DNA of 5,499 bases from contig DCTG01000192.1 of assembly GCA_002329245.1 (NCBI GenBank), positions 1,661 to 7,159 of the forward strand. Reading direction: 5' to 3'. This DNA is from Clostridiales bacterium UBA1446 (GTDB taxonomy: Bacteria; Bacillota; Clostridia; Oscillospirales; Oscillospiraceae). Shown here in pieces: positions 1-5,499 of this stretch (positions are counted from its first letter, which is position 1; every line of letters starts with the position of its first letter). The notes under the pieces are model-generated. The model had not been told where the DNA came from. It worked only from the letters and a program-made list of their open reading frames with translations, and ran no database searches. Both the position numbers and the translations under genes were made by a program.

Positions 1-296
1 GGGTTCCCAACCTGCCCACCCTGCTTAAGCAGCTGAAGGAAAAAGGCGGTTGGGTTTTCGGAGCCGCGGCGGACGGAAATACCGTTTTGTATCAGGCGGA
101 TCTGCGCGGTCCGGCCGCTATTGTAATCGGCAGCGAAGGGGAGGGTATGGGCCGGCTTGTCGCGCAATCCTGCGATTTTACCGTTGCGATTCCCATGTTG
201 GGGAAAATCTCATCCCTCAACGCTTCGGCGGCAGCCGCCGTGCTGCTTTATGAGGCGGTGCGTCAGAGAACGCTGCCCCCGGAGACAAAAGGATAA
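1..296 (+). CDS. rlmB: TrmH/SpoU-family RNA 2'-O-methyltransferase, probably 23S rRNA (guanosine-2251) methyltransferase RlmB (3' part)
   Basis: This is the C-terminal 97 residues of a gene that begins before the window. The frame is read from base 3 and ends at TAA 294-296. The fragment carries the two hallmark SPOUT (SpoU) motifs. Motif 2 is IVIGSEGEGMGRLV at about bases 120-161, and motif 3 is IPMLGKISSLNASAAAAVL at about bases 189-245. Together they form the deep trefoil knot that binds S-adenosylmethionine and makes the dimer interface. By family knowledge, RlmB methylates the ribose 2'-O of G2251 in the 23S rRNA P loop. The spacing and wording of both motifs, and the short tail after 'LLYEAVRQR', resemble Firmicute RlmB (the Bacillus YacO type) more than tRNA TrmH. 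The N-terminal substrate-binding domain lies outside the window, so RlmB versus another SpoU paralogue is not fully settled. The downstream gene starts 12 bases after the stop, which suggests an operon. Confidence 0.85.
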   Translation, partial: VPNLPTLLKQLKEKGGWVFGAAADGNTVLYQADLRGPAAIVIGSEGEGMGRLVAQSCDFTVAIPMLGKISSLNASAAAAVLLYEAVRQRTLPPETKG

Positions 297-300
297 AGGA
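294..300 (+). promoter_or_regulatory. Ribosome binding site overlapping the rlmB stop codon
   Basis: TAAAGGA contains the rlmB stop (TAA) fused to an AAAGGA Shine-Dalgarno sequence. It lies 8 bases before the ATG at 309. This fixes the start of the downstream gene. It also suggests that ribosomes terminating on rlmB could re-initiate on the next gene (translational coupling, inferred). Confidence 0.7.
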
Positions 301-308
301 ACAGACCG

Positions 309-2483
309 ATGGAAAGAAGATGGGATGAACTGAATATTCCGGACGATCTGCCGGATGAGAAGGAAGCACCATTTTCTTTGGAAGAGATTCTGGCGGAGTT
401 CGGGGGAGGAGAGAAAGCTTCCGCGGGGGTTTCTTCCGCGGCGTCTGCGCCTTCGGCGCAGCCCTCGCCGGCTTTCGACTCTCCGCAAAAAGCTCTTCTG
501 GTTCAGCAAGAGAAACCGGGTGTGAAGGAGCCGGAGCGACAGGCAAAAGAGGTTGGGCGGACGGAATCCCCGGCGCTTGCGCCCGATTGGAACATAGATC
601 AGGAGGAAGAGCTTCAGCCGCCCCTGATTACGGAAGAAGCGACGGGAGAAGATGCCGACTCGATCTATGCGGGCCTGCGCCGCCTCATTCAGGGCGCGGA
701 CAACTATGCGCGGCAAATGTACGAGGACGGTTACGAGGAGGAGGAAGCCGCCGAGGAGGCCGAGGCCGAGGAAGAGGTGCTTGCCGAGGAAGGCTGGTGG
801 CCCTTCCGGTTCCGGCGTCGCGAGCGGGAGCAGGAACCGGACGTACCTCCGGAAGAAATGGCGCAGGAGTATGCAAAGGGGCTTAAAAGCCTGCGTATCC
901 GAAGCCACCTTGTGTTAGTTTTGTGCGTCCTTCTTTGCTATATGATCTTTGCCGATCATTTTTCGCTTCCCCTTCCAAAGCTGATTGTGGAATGGGAACA
1001 ATTACCGCTCCAGGTGATGTTAGGCCTGCATCTGATTGCAATCCTCCTTGGCGCGGATGTGATTGCCGCCGGGATGATTCAGTTTTTCACCCTGAGAGCA
1101 GGAATGGAAGCCTTGGTTTCCCTCTCCTGCCTGACAAGTTTTGCGGACGGGGTATCGCTTTTGCTTGGACTTAACCGGGGCGAAATGCTTCCGTTTTGCG
1201 CCGTCAGCGCCGTCGCTTTGTTTTTTTCCATGGTTGGTATCCGTAAAAAGCGCCTTGCGCTGCGAATTACCTGCAAATGCGCCTCTTCCTCCGCTGCCTG
1301 TTATTTCGTCACGGGTGACCCGAACAAATGGAGCGGGCAAGCGGCGTTTACCAAGCACGAGGGAACGCTCGCGGGATTCACCGCGCAATTGCGCTCTCCG
1401 GACTGTATCCAGCGTATCTACGCAAAGCTCAGCCCCCTGTTGATTTTAGCCGCCGCCCTGTTTGGCGTAATGGCATCCGTGGGCAGAGAGCGTCCGGAAT
1501 ATTTTCTTTGGAACTTTTCCGCCATCTTGGCCGCTTCGGCTTCTTTTTCAGGATTTTTGTGTTTTTCCCAACCTTTTTTGGCCTTGACAAAACGGTTGTT
1601 CCAGACCGGGGCGGCGCTTTGCGGATGGCCGGGAATCGCAGCAACCGCGCGGGTGCGCGGCATCGTACTGACCGACGGCGAATTCTTCCCGCCAGGCACC
1701 ACGGCGCTCAACGGCATCAAAATATTCGGGGACTTCCCCGTGGATAAGGTTGTGTCCTGTACGGCAAGCCTGATTCGCGCGTCCGGCAGCGGGCTGGACA
1801 AGATCTTTCATGAACTGCTGCGCAATCAGGGAGCCGTTTACCGCCGGGTGGACAACCTTTCCTACAGCGATTACGGGGGGCTGGAGGCTGAGATTCGCGG
1901 AGAACGGATCTTGGTGGGCAGCGCCGCCTTTATGGACCGGATGGGCGTTACGCTGACGCAGGGCCTTCACGTGAAAAACGCGGTTTTTACCGCTATCGGG
2001 GGAGAACTGGCAGGTATTTTTGCCATCAGCTACTCCGCTTCCCCCAATATCCGCGACTCTTTGTATGCCTTGCTGCGCAGTCATCTTCGCCCTATCCTTG
2101 CCACACGCAATTTCAGCCTGACCCCGGCGATGTTGGGGCAGCGCTTCAAAATATCCGCACAGAAGATGGACTATCCCGCGGTAGAACGCCGGCGGGAACT
2201 TTCCGACAGTGGGCAGAGCCATGGGGAAATTGCTACGGCTGTCATTTGCCGGGATGGTTTGCCGCCCTATGCCGATGCCGTGCTGGGAGCCATCCGCCTG
2301 CGCAGGGCCGCACGAATCAGCGCAGTTCTCACCGCCGCCGGATCGGTAGCCGGCTCGCTTCTTTCGTTTTATCTCGCCTTTTCCGCGGCCTATTTTTCCC
2401 TGACTCCCGCCAATCTGTTGCTGTTTTTGCTGCTCTGGATGGTTCCCACGCTGCTGATCTCCGGCTGGGTAACACGATTTTAG
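309..2483 (+). CDS. Degenerate P1B-type (heavy-metal) P-type ATPase-like membrane protein, probably non-catalytic
   Basis: The protein has 724 residues. Residues 1-195 are a hydrophilic acidic extension with a short 'FSLEEILAEFG' stretch at 22-32 and a Glu-rich tract at 143-161. Eight hydrophobic segments follow at about 199-217, 233-258, 266-288, 292-311, 373-391, 400-427, 668-692 and 700-720. This 4+2+2 arrangement is the P1B-ATPase topology. A short soluble loop (312-372) sits where the actuator domain belongs. A large one (428-667) sits where the P and N domains belong. Resemblance to P1B enzymes is clearest at 414-473 and 484-546: 'GLEAEIRGERILVGSAAFM' mimics the N-domain 'G.GV.A.V.G..V.VG...FM' pattern, and 'GGELAGIFAIS' mimics the strand before the TGD motif. 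Catalytic motifs are missing. DKTGTLT aligns without gaps to TDGEFFP (455-461), so Thr455 replaces the phosphorylated Asp. TGD reads TRN (599-601), and no GDGxND is found before the last helix pair. Transport by ATP hydrolysis is therefore unlikely. The true function is unknown, and the homology is my motif-level reading, not a database result. The start is set by the AAAGGA RBS. Confidence 0.8.
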   Translation: MERRWDELNIPDDLPDEKEAPFSLEEILAEFGGGEKASAGVSSAASAPSAQPSPAFDSPQKALLVQQEKPGVKEPERQAKEVGRTESPALAPDWNIDQEEELQPPLITEEATGEDADSIYAGLRRLIQGADNYARQMYEDGYEEEEAAEEAEAEEEVLAEEGWWPFRFRRREREQEPDVPPEEMAQEYAKGLKSLRIRSHLVLVLCVLLCYMIFADHFSLPLPKLIVEWEQLPLQVMLGLHLIAILLGADVIAAGMIQFFTLRAGMEALVSLSCLTSFADGVSLLLGLNRGEMLPFCAVSAVALFFSMVGIRKKRLALRITCKCASSSAACYFVTGDPNKWSGQAAFTKHEGTLAGFTAQLRSPDCIQRIYAKLSPLLILAAALFGVMASVGRERPEYFLWNFSAILAASASFSGFLCFSQPFLALTKRLFQTGAALCGWPGIAATARVRGIVLTDGEFFPPGTTALNGIKIFGDFPVDKVVSCTASLIRASGSGLDKIFHELLRNQGAVYRRVDNLSYSDYGGLEAEIRGERILVGSAAFMDRMGVTLTQGLHVKNAVFTAIGGELAGIFAISYSASPNIRDSLYALLRSHLRPILATRNFSLTPAMLGQRFKISAQKMDYPAVERRRELSDSGQSHGEIATAVICRDGLPPYADAVLGAIRLRRAARISAVLTAAGSVAGSLLSFYLAFSAAYFSLTPANLLLFLLLWMVPTLLISGWVTRF
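735..791 (+). other. Low-complexity purine-rich tract encoding a poly-acidic segment
   Basis: Iterated GAG/GAA and GCC codons encode residues 143-161 of the P-type ATPase-like protein, almost entirely Glu and Ala. The run includes a short GAGGCC-like repeat at about 753-770. It lies in the cytoplasmic extension just before a basic-aromatic patch (WWPFRFRRRER, residues 163-173) and the first membrane helix. The tract is seen directly. A role as a flexible charged linker is inferred. Confidence 0.6.
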
Positions 2484-2513
2484 CATTTTTGTATGAAACG
2501 GAGAAGAATCAGG

Positions 2514-2542
2514 TTGTATTATCCTCTGTTTTACGTTATAAT
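2514..2542 (+). promoter_or_regulatory. Probable sigma-A-type promoter of the EF-G-like gene
   Basis: A perfect -10 box TATAAT (2537-2542) is preceded, at the optimal 17-base spacing, by TTGTAT (2514-2519). The latter is a weak -35 that keeps only the TTG of the consensus. The surrounding DNA is AT-rich against a GC-rich background. The predicted transcription start is near 2549, giving a 5' leader of about 50 bases. I saw no convincing riboswitch, attenuator or operator in the leader. Confidence 0.7.
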
Positions 2543-2581
2543 TTCCTACGACTGATTGCTTGAGACTGTAACTCTATAGAT

Positions 2582-2588
2582 GAAGGAG
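2582..2588 (+). promoter_or_regulatory. Strong ribosome binding site that decides the EF-G-like start
   Basis: GAAGGAG is a near-perfect Shine-Dalgarno sequence 9 bases before the ATG at 2598. An in-frame ATG at 2580 overlaps the start of this element and has no Shine-Dalgarno of its own, so initiation at 2598 is preferred. Confidence 0.85.
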
Positions 2589-2597
2589 AAAGAAAAC

Positions 2598-4655
2598 ATG
2601 AGCTATTTCGCGCAGAACATCCGAAATATCTGTCTTGTGGGGCACGGAGGAAACGGGAAAACGTCTCTGGCTGAGAGCATGCTCTTTCTCACCGGAGGAA
2701 CCGACCGACTTGGTAAGGTCCCCGACGGTAATACGGTATGCGACTACGATCCGGAAGAGATCAAGCGCAAAATATCTGTTTCTCTCACACTTGCCCCCGT
2801 GGAATATAAAAACTGCAAGATTAATGTGCTTGACACGCCGGGGTATTTCGACTTTGCCGGAGAAGTGGTCGAAGCGCTGCGAGTCACGGATGCCGCCGTC
2901 ATCGTTATTGCCGCAAAGGGAGGGCTTAACGTCGGCGCCGAACGGGCGTGGAAGCAGCTTGCAGAGCAGAAGAAACCGAGAATGATCTACGTGTCCCGGG
3001 CGGATGAAGAAAACAGCGATTTTTACGGGCTTGTAGAGGCGCTGCGCGAGAAATTCGGTCCTTCAGTCTGTCCGATGGTGATTCCCATCCTCGACGAGGC
3101 AAAACGGGTAACCGCCGTATTGGATATCGTTTCGAACAAAGCCTTCGAGATAAAGGGCAACAAAAGCACTGAAATCCCGGTGCCCGCGAATATGCAGGCC
3201 AAAGCTTCGGAACTTCGCGACAAGCTGTTTGAAAATGTCGCCGAAACCAGCGAAGAATTCATGGAGAAGTACTTTTCCGGCGAGGCGTTTACCGGGGAGG
3301 AACTGGCGCAGGGCCTGCGTGTCGGCGTGAAAGATCTTTCCATCGTTCCGGTCATCTGCGGCAGCGCCGTAACGGGACTTGGCACAACCCTGCTGCTCGA
3401 CGCCATCGTGGATCTTTTCCCCAATCCCCTGGAGGGAGCGCCGGAACAGGCGGGCGAGAACAAGGTGCCCGTATCTCCGGACGATCCGCTCTGCGCGTTT
3501 GTGTTTAAGACGGTATCGGACCAGTATGGGAAATTCTCCTTTGTCAAGGTGATTTCCGGAACTCTGTCGGCGGAAACGGCGGCTGTGAACGTCCGCACCG
3601 GCTCTGCCGAGAAGATCGGGCGGCTTTACTCGATGAAAGGCAAAAAGAGCGAAGAAGTCAAGAATATCGTATGCGGCGATATCGGGGCCATCGCAAAGAT
3701 GGCCGAACTGAAAACGGGAGATACGCTCTGCGACCCGAAGCGTGTCCTGACGCTTGACCCCATTTCCTTCGCCATGCCCTGCTATACCATGGCCATCGCC
3801 CCGAAGACGAAAGGACAGGAGGACAAAGTCGCCTCCGGACTTGCGCGCCTTTCGGAAGAGGACCCGTCCTTTACCTATGCAAATAACCCCGAAACGCGGC
3901 AGATGGTGATTTCCGGCGCCGGGGACATTCACTTGGATGTGATTTGCTCGAAGCTGAAAACAAAGGCCGGCGTGGAAGTGGATCTTTTCCCGGCCCGCGT
4001 TCCCTACCGTGAAAAAATTCGGAAAAAGGTCAAGGTGCAGGGCCGTCATAAGAAGCAGTCCGGCGGGCACGGCCAGTTCGGTGACGTATGGATCGAGTTT
4101 GAGCCCGGCGAAGAGGAGGACCTTGTCTTTGAAGAGAAGATTTTCGGCGGCGCTGTCCCGAAGAACTTCTTCCCCGCAGTTGAAAAAGGCCTGCGCGAGA
4201 GCATACAGCGCGGCGTGCTGGCGGGCTACCCCATCGTGAACCTCAAAGCCACGCTTGTCGACGGCTCTTACCACCCGGTAGATTCCTCCGAAATGGCGTT
4301 CAAGACCGCCGCCTCCCTCGCATATAAGGCGGGTCTGCCGCAGGCTTCGCCCGTCCTGCTCGAGCCTATCGGCCTTCTTAAGGTTACTGTTCCCGAAACA
4401 AATACGGGAGACATTATGGGCGATCTCAACAAGAGGGGCGGCCGCGTGCTCGGCATGAACCCGGCAGAACCCGGCTGGCAGACGATCGAGGCCGAGATAC
4501 CTATGGGCAGCATGACGTCATACGCAATCGACCTTCGCTCCATGTCTCAGGGAAGGGGCTCCTTTGAGTTTGAATTTGTCCGCTACGAGGAAGCATCACC
4601 CATGACACAGCAGAAAGTTATCGAGGAATACAAAGCGAGCCAGACAGAGGACTGA
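2598..4655 (+). CDS. EF-G-like translational GTPase (EF-G2/FusA-like subfamily)
   Basis: The protein has 685 residues from the ATG at 2598, about the usual EF-G length. All five EF-G domains can be followed. The G domain (1 to about 285) has P loop GHGGNGKT (15-22), switch II DTPGYFDF (79-86) and a G5-like GSA (255-257). Domain II is about 297-380 and domain III about 388-465. Domain IV starts near 475 with QSGGHGQFGDVWIEFEP (487-503) and includes DGSYHPVDSSEMAFK (555-569). Domain V starts with PVLLEPIGLLKVTVPE (585-600). By family knowledge, EF-G binds the ribosome and promotes tRNA-mRNA translocation or subunit recycling with GTP. Departures from classical EF-G are Tyr83 for the catalytic switch II His, Ser60 at the switch I Thr position, and SRAD (133-136) for the guanine-specifying NKxD. 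Gly replaces the P-loop Asp. The Tyr and the P-loop form fit the EF-G2-like subfamily, some members of which have little GTPase activity. The gene is not in an rpsL-rpsG-fusA-tuf cluster here, so it is probably an accessory paralogue. It has its own promoter and RBS and ends at TGA 4653-4655. Confidence 0.92.
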   Translation: MSYFAQNIRNICLVGHGGNGKTSLAESMLFLTGGTDRLGKVPDGNTVCDYDPEEIKRKISVSLTLAPVEYKNCKINVLDTPGYFDFAGEVVEALRVTDAAVIVIAAKGGLNVGAERAWKQLAEQKKPRMIYVSRADEENSDFYGLVEALREKFGPSVCPMVIPILDEAKRVTAVLDIVSNKAFEIKGNKSTEIPVPANMQAKASELRDKLFENVAETSEEFMEKYFSGEAFTGEELAQGLRVGVKDLSIVPVICGSAVTGLGTTLLLDAIVDLFPNPLEGAPEQAGENKVPVSPDDPLCAFVFKTVSDQYGKFSFVKVISGTLSAETAAVNVRTGSAEKIGRLYSMKGKKSEEVKNIVCGDIGAIAKMAELKTGDTLCDPKRVLTLDPISFAMPCYTMAIAPKTKGQEDKVASGLARLSEEDPSFTYANNPETRQMVISGAGDIHLDVICSKLKTKAGVEVDLFPARVPYREKIRKKVKVQGRHKKQSGGHGQFGDVWIEFEPGEEEDLVFEEKIFGGAVPKNFFPAVEKGLRESIQRGVLAGYPIVNLKATLVDGSYHPVDSSEMAFKTAASLAYKAGLPQASPVLLEPIGLLKVTVPETNTGDIMGDLNKRGGRVLGMNPAEPGWQTIEAEIPMGSMTSYAIDLRSMSQGRGSFEFEFVRYEEASPMTQQKVIEEYKASQTED

Positions 4656-4667
4656 TAAGTATACCGC

Positions 4668-4698
4668 ACAGGCCGGAACGGATATCGTTCCGGCCTGT
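4668..4698. terminator. Hairpin between convergent genes, possible bidirectional terminator
   Basis: A perfect 13-bp inverted repeat (4668-4680 with 4686-4698) surrounds a 5-base loop, GATAT. It lies 12 bases after the EF-G-like stop and 9 bases after the minus-strand flippase stop. The stem is GC-rich and very stable. On the plus strand only TTT follows the stem, and on the minus strand there is no T run. Intrinsic termination is therefore plausible but not textbook, and an RNA-stabilising 3' hairpin is the alternative. Confidence 0.65.
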
Positions 4699-4707
4699 TT
4701 CGCACCC

Positions 4708-5499
4708 TTACGGCTTCGGCCCGTTATTTATCGCCAGTCGTTTTTTCATACCCTCTTCTTTTCTCAGGAAAAAGAGCTCGGTGTGTTTTATGCCCATCGC
4801 GCGGATCAGCAGAATATAGAGCGCGATCGCGGGCAGAACGGAAACGAGCACAGCAAAAGGAAGCGAAAGCGTCCCGGAGACGTCGGCATATATGAACGCC
4901 GCCAGCAGCTCTGCCGGGAGCACCGCGACACATGGGCATACAAACCATGATACGAATCTGACGCGCAGCCCCGTCGTGCTCACGATGCAGTTAATATTCA
5001 GGATCAGCGTCACAAGGCCGGATGCTGCGAGCCCCGCGATGATCGCGTAGACTCCGACTCCGGGTATTGTCGTGCCGAACCACGTAAAGGCTGTCTGAAC
5101 GGCTCCGCCCGTTATAAAATGGAGTGCGGCCCGGCTCTCTCTGCCTATACTTGTGAGAATGATCGAGCTTATGCTCCGGAGTTCAAGAACAGATACGCAG
5201 AAACATAGCGGCGTCATGTAGTTCCCCGCCGCCTCCGAACCGAAAAGCAGCCGCGCGATATCCGGCCCAACCGGGATCATGAGCGCCGCGGACGGGATCG
5301 CAAACAGGGATACGCCCAGAAACGCTTTCGAAATTTTCCTGCGCACCGCGCCGATATCCCCTTTAGCCATCCCTTCGGAAAGCGACGGCACGATCGCGCC
5401 CGCAAGACCGTCAATAAAGGCCATCGGAAACGTGATCATGGGCAGGCTCATACCGAACATCGTGCCCAGAAGCGCCACCGCATCGCTCTTTGCCATACC
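4708..5499 (-). CDS. SpoVB-like / MATE-MOP superfamily polysaccharide or lipid-linked precursor flippase (C-terminal part)
   Basis: This is a 264-codon fragment read on the minus strand and ending at TAA (4708-4710). The frame is still open at the window edge (codon GGT at 5497-5499), so the Met at 5496 need not be the start. At least seven hydrophobic segments are visible, numbered from that Met: about 7-40, 57-76, 93-115, 124-142, 146-168, 181-204 and 210-232, followed by a basic tail. 'TFPMAFIDGLAGAIVPSLSE' (22-41) followed by 'GMAKGD' is the typical mid-protein signature of SpoVB and related oligosaccharide flippases. Full SpoVB proteins have about 500-550 residues, so this is roughly the second half. 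Family members move lipid-linked saccharides (peptidoglycan or polysaccharide precursors) across the cytoplasmic membrane, and SpoVB acts in spore cortex formation. Whether this copy is the sporulation protein or a general MurJ/Wzx-like flippase cannot be decided from the fragment. It converges on the EF-G-like gene with a 52-base gap. Confidence 0.8.
   Translation of the reverse strand, partial: GMAKSDAVALLGTMFGMSLPMITFPMAFIDGLAGAIVPSLSEGMAKGDIGAVRRKISKAFLGVSLFAIPSAALMIPVGPDIARLLFGSEAAGNYMTPLCFCVSVLELRSISSIILTSIGRESRAALHFITGGAVQTAFTWFGTTIPGVGVYAIIAGLAASGLVTLILNINCIVSTTGLRVRFVSWFVCPCVAVLPAELLAAFIYADVSGTLSLPFAVLVSVLPAIALYILLIRAMGIKHTELFFLRKEEGMKKRLAINNGPKP

Noticed and set aside
87..296. Separate 69-residue gene starting at ATG 87
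   Set aside because: The same frame is open to the window start, and the residues before the Met continue the SpoU-family sequence. This is an internal Met of the partial rlmB.
210..908. 232-codon minus-strand open frame at the rlmB / membrane-protein junction
   Set aside because: It is antisense to the acidic Glu/Ala-rich coding tract, which reads as Leu/Arg/Phe-rich on the other strand. It spans the clear rlmB stop and RBS junction and shows no recognisable product.
309..2483. Calling the 724-residue protein an active heavy-metal transporting ATPase
   Set aside because: The Asp that must be phosphorylated, the TGD motif and the GDGxND hinge are not present. Only the architecture and scattered N/P-domain patterns remain.
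1548..2486. 312-codon minus-strand open frame inside the P-type ATPase-like gene
   Set aside because: The translation is low-complexity (Gln/Gly/Arg-rich) with no domain. The sense frame encodes a coherent membrane protein with helix pairs and P1B-like patterns.
2484..2513. Possible terminator after the P-type ATPase-like gene, suggested by a T run (2486-2490)
   Set aside because: No inverted repeat precedes the T run, so there is no intrinsic terminator that I can support.
3063..4274. Long open frame (403 codons) on the minus strand inside the EF-G-like gene
   Set aside because: It lies wholly antisense to a well-supported gene with full EF-G domain structure. Its translation is Arg/His/Gly-rich with no recognisable motif, and GC-rich third positions in the sense frame explain the lack of stops.

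Overview
The window looks like chromosome from a moderately high-GC, spore-forming Firmicute, probably a clostridium of the Oscillospiraceae/Ruminococcaceae type. This rests on clear Shine-Dalgarno sequences, a SpoVB-type flippase, and an RlmB and EF-G-like protein of Firmicute character. The taxonomic call is inference. No mobile element, CRISPR array, tRNA or rRNA is visible. There is no gene-free stretch longer than about 115 bases.

Layout. Bases 1-296 (+) hold the C-terminal end of a SpoU/TrmH-family 2'-O-methyltransferase, most like RlmB. Twelve bases later, with its ribosome binding site touching the rlmB stop codon, a 724-codon gene (309-2483, +) encodes an eight-helix membrane protein. 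Its helix order and soluble domains match a P1B-type (heavy-metal) P-type ATPase, but the recognisable catalytic motifs are gone and a long acidic N-terminal extension has been added. A 114-base intergenic region (2484-2597) carries a good sigma-A-like promoter and a strong RBS. It drives an EF-G-like translational GTPase (2598-4655, +) with a non-standard nucleotide-binding site. A 52-base convergent intergenic region (4656-4707) holds a 13-bp perfect hairpin. A MATE/MOP-superfamily flippase of SpoVB type (4708 to the window edge, -) follows, with its N-terminal half outside the window.

How the genes fit together. rlmB and the pseudo-P-type ATPase gene look co-transcribed and possibly translationally coupled. 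The EF-G-like gene has its own promoter but may also receive read-through, because no terminator is visible after 2483. Two ribosome-related genes therefore flank the unexplained membrane protein. The convergent flippase is probably an unrelated unit involved in lipid-linked precursor or spore-envelope export.

The most interesting item is the P-type ATPase-like protein. Its fold signature persists along its length, but Thr replaces the phosphorylated Asp, and the TGD and GDGxND motifs are missing. This points to a retained non-catalytic (regulatory, scaffold or sensor) membrane protein rather than a pump. The second is the EF-G-like GTPase with SRAD in place of NKxD and Tyr in place of the catalytic His.
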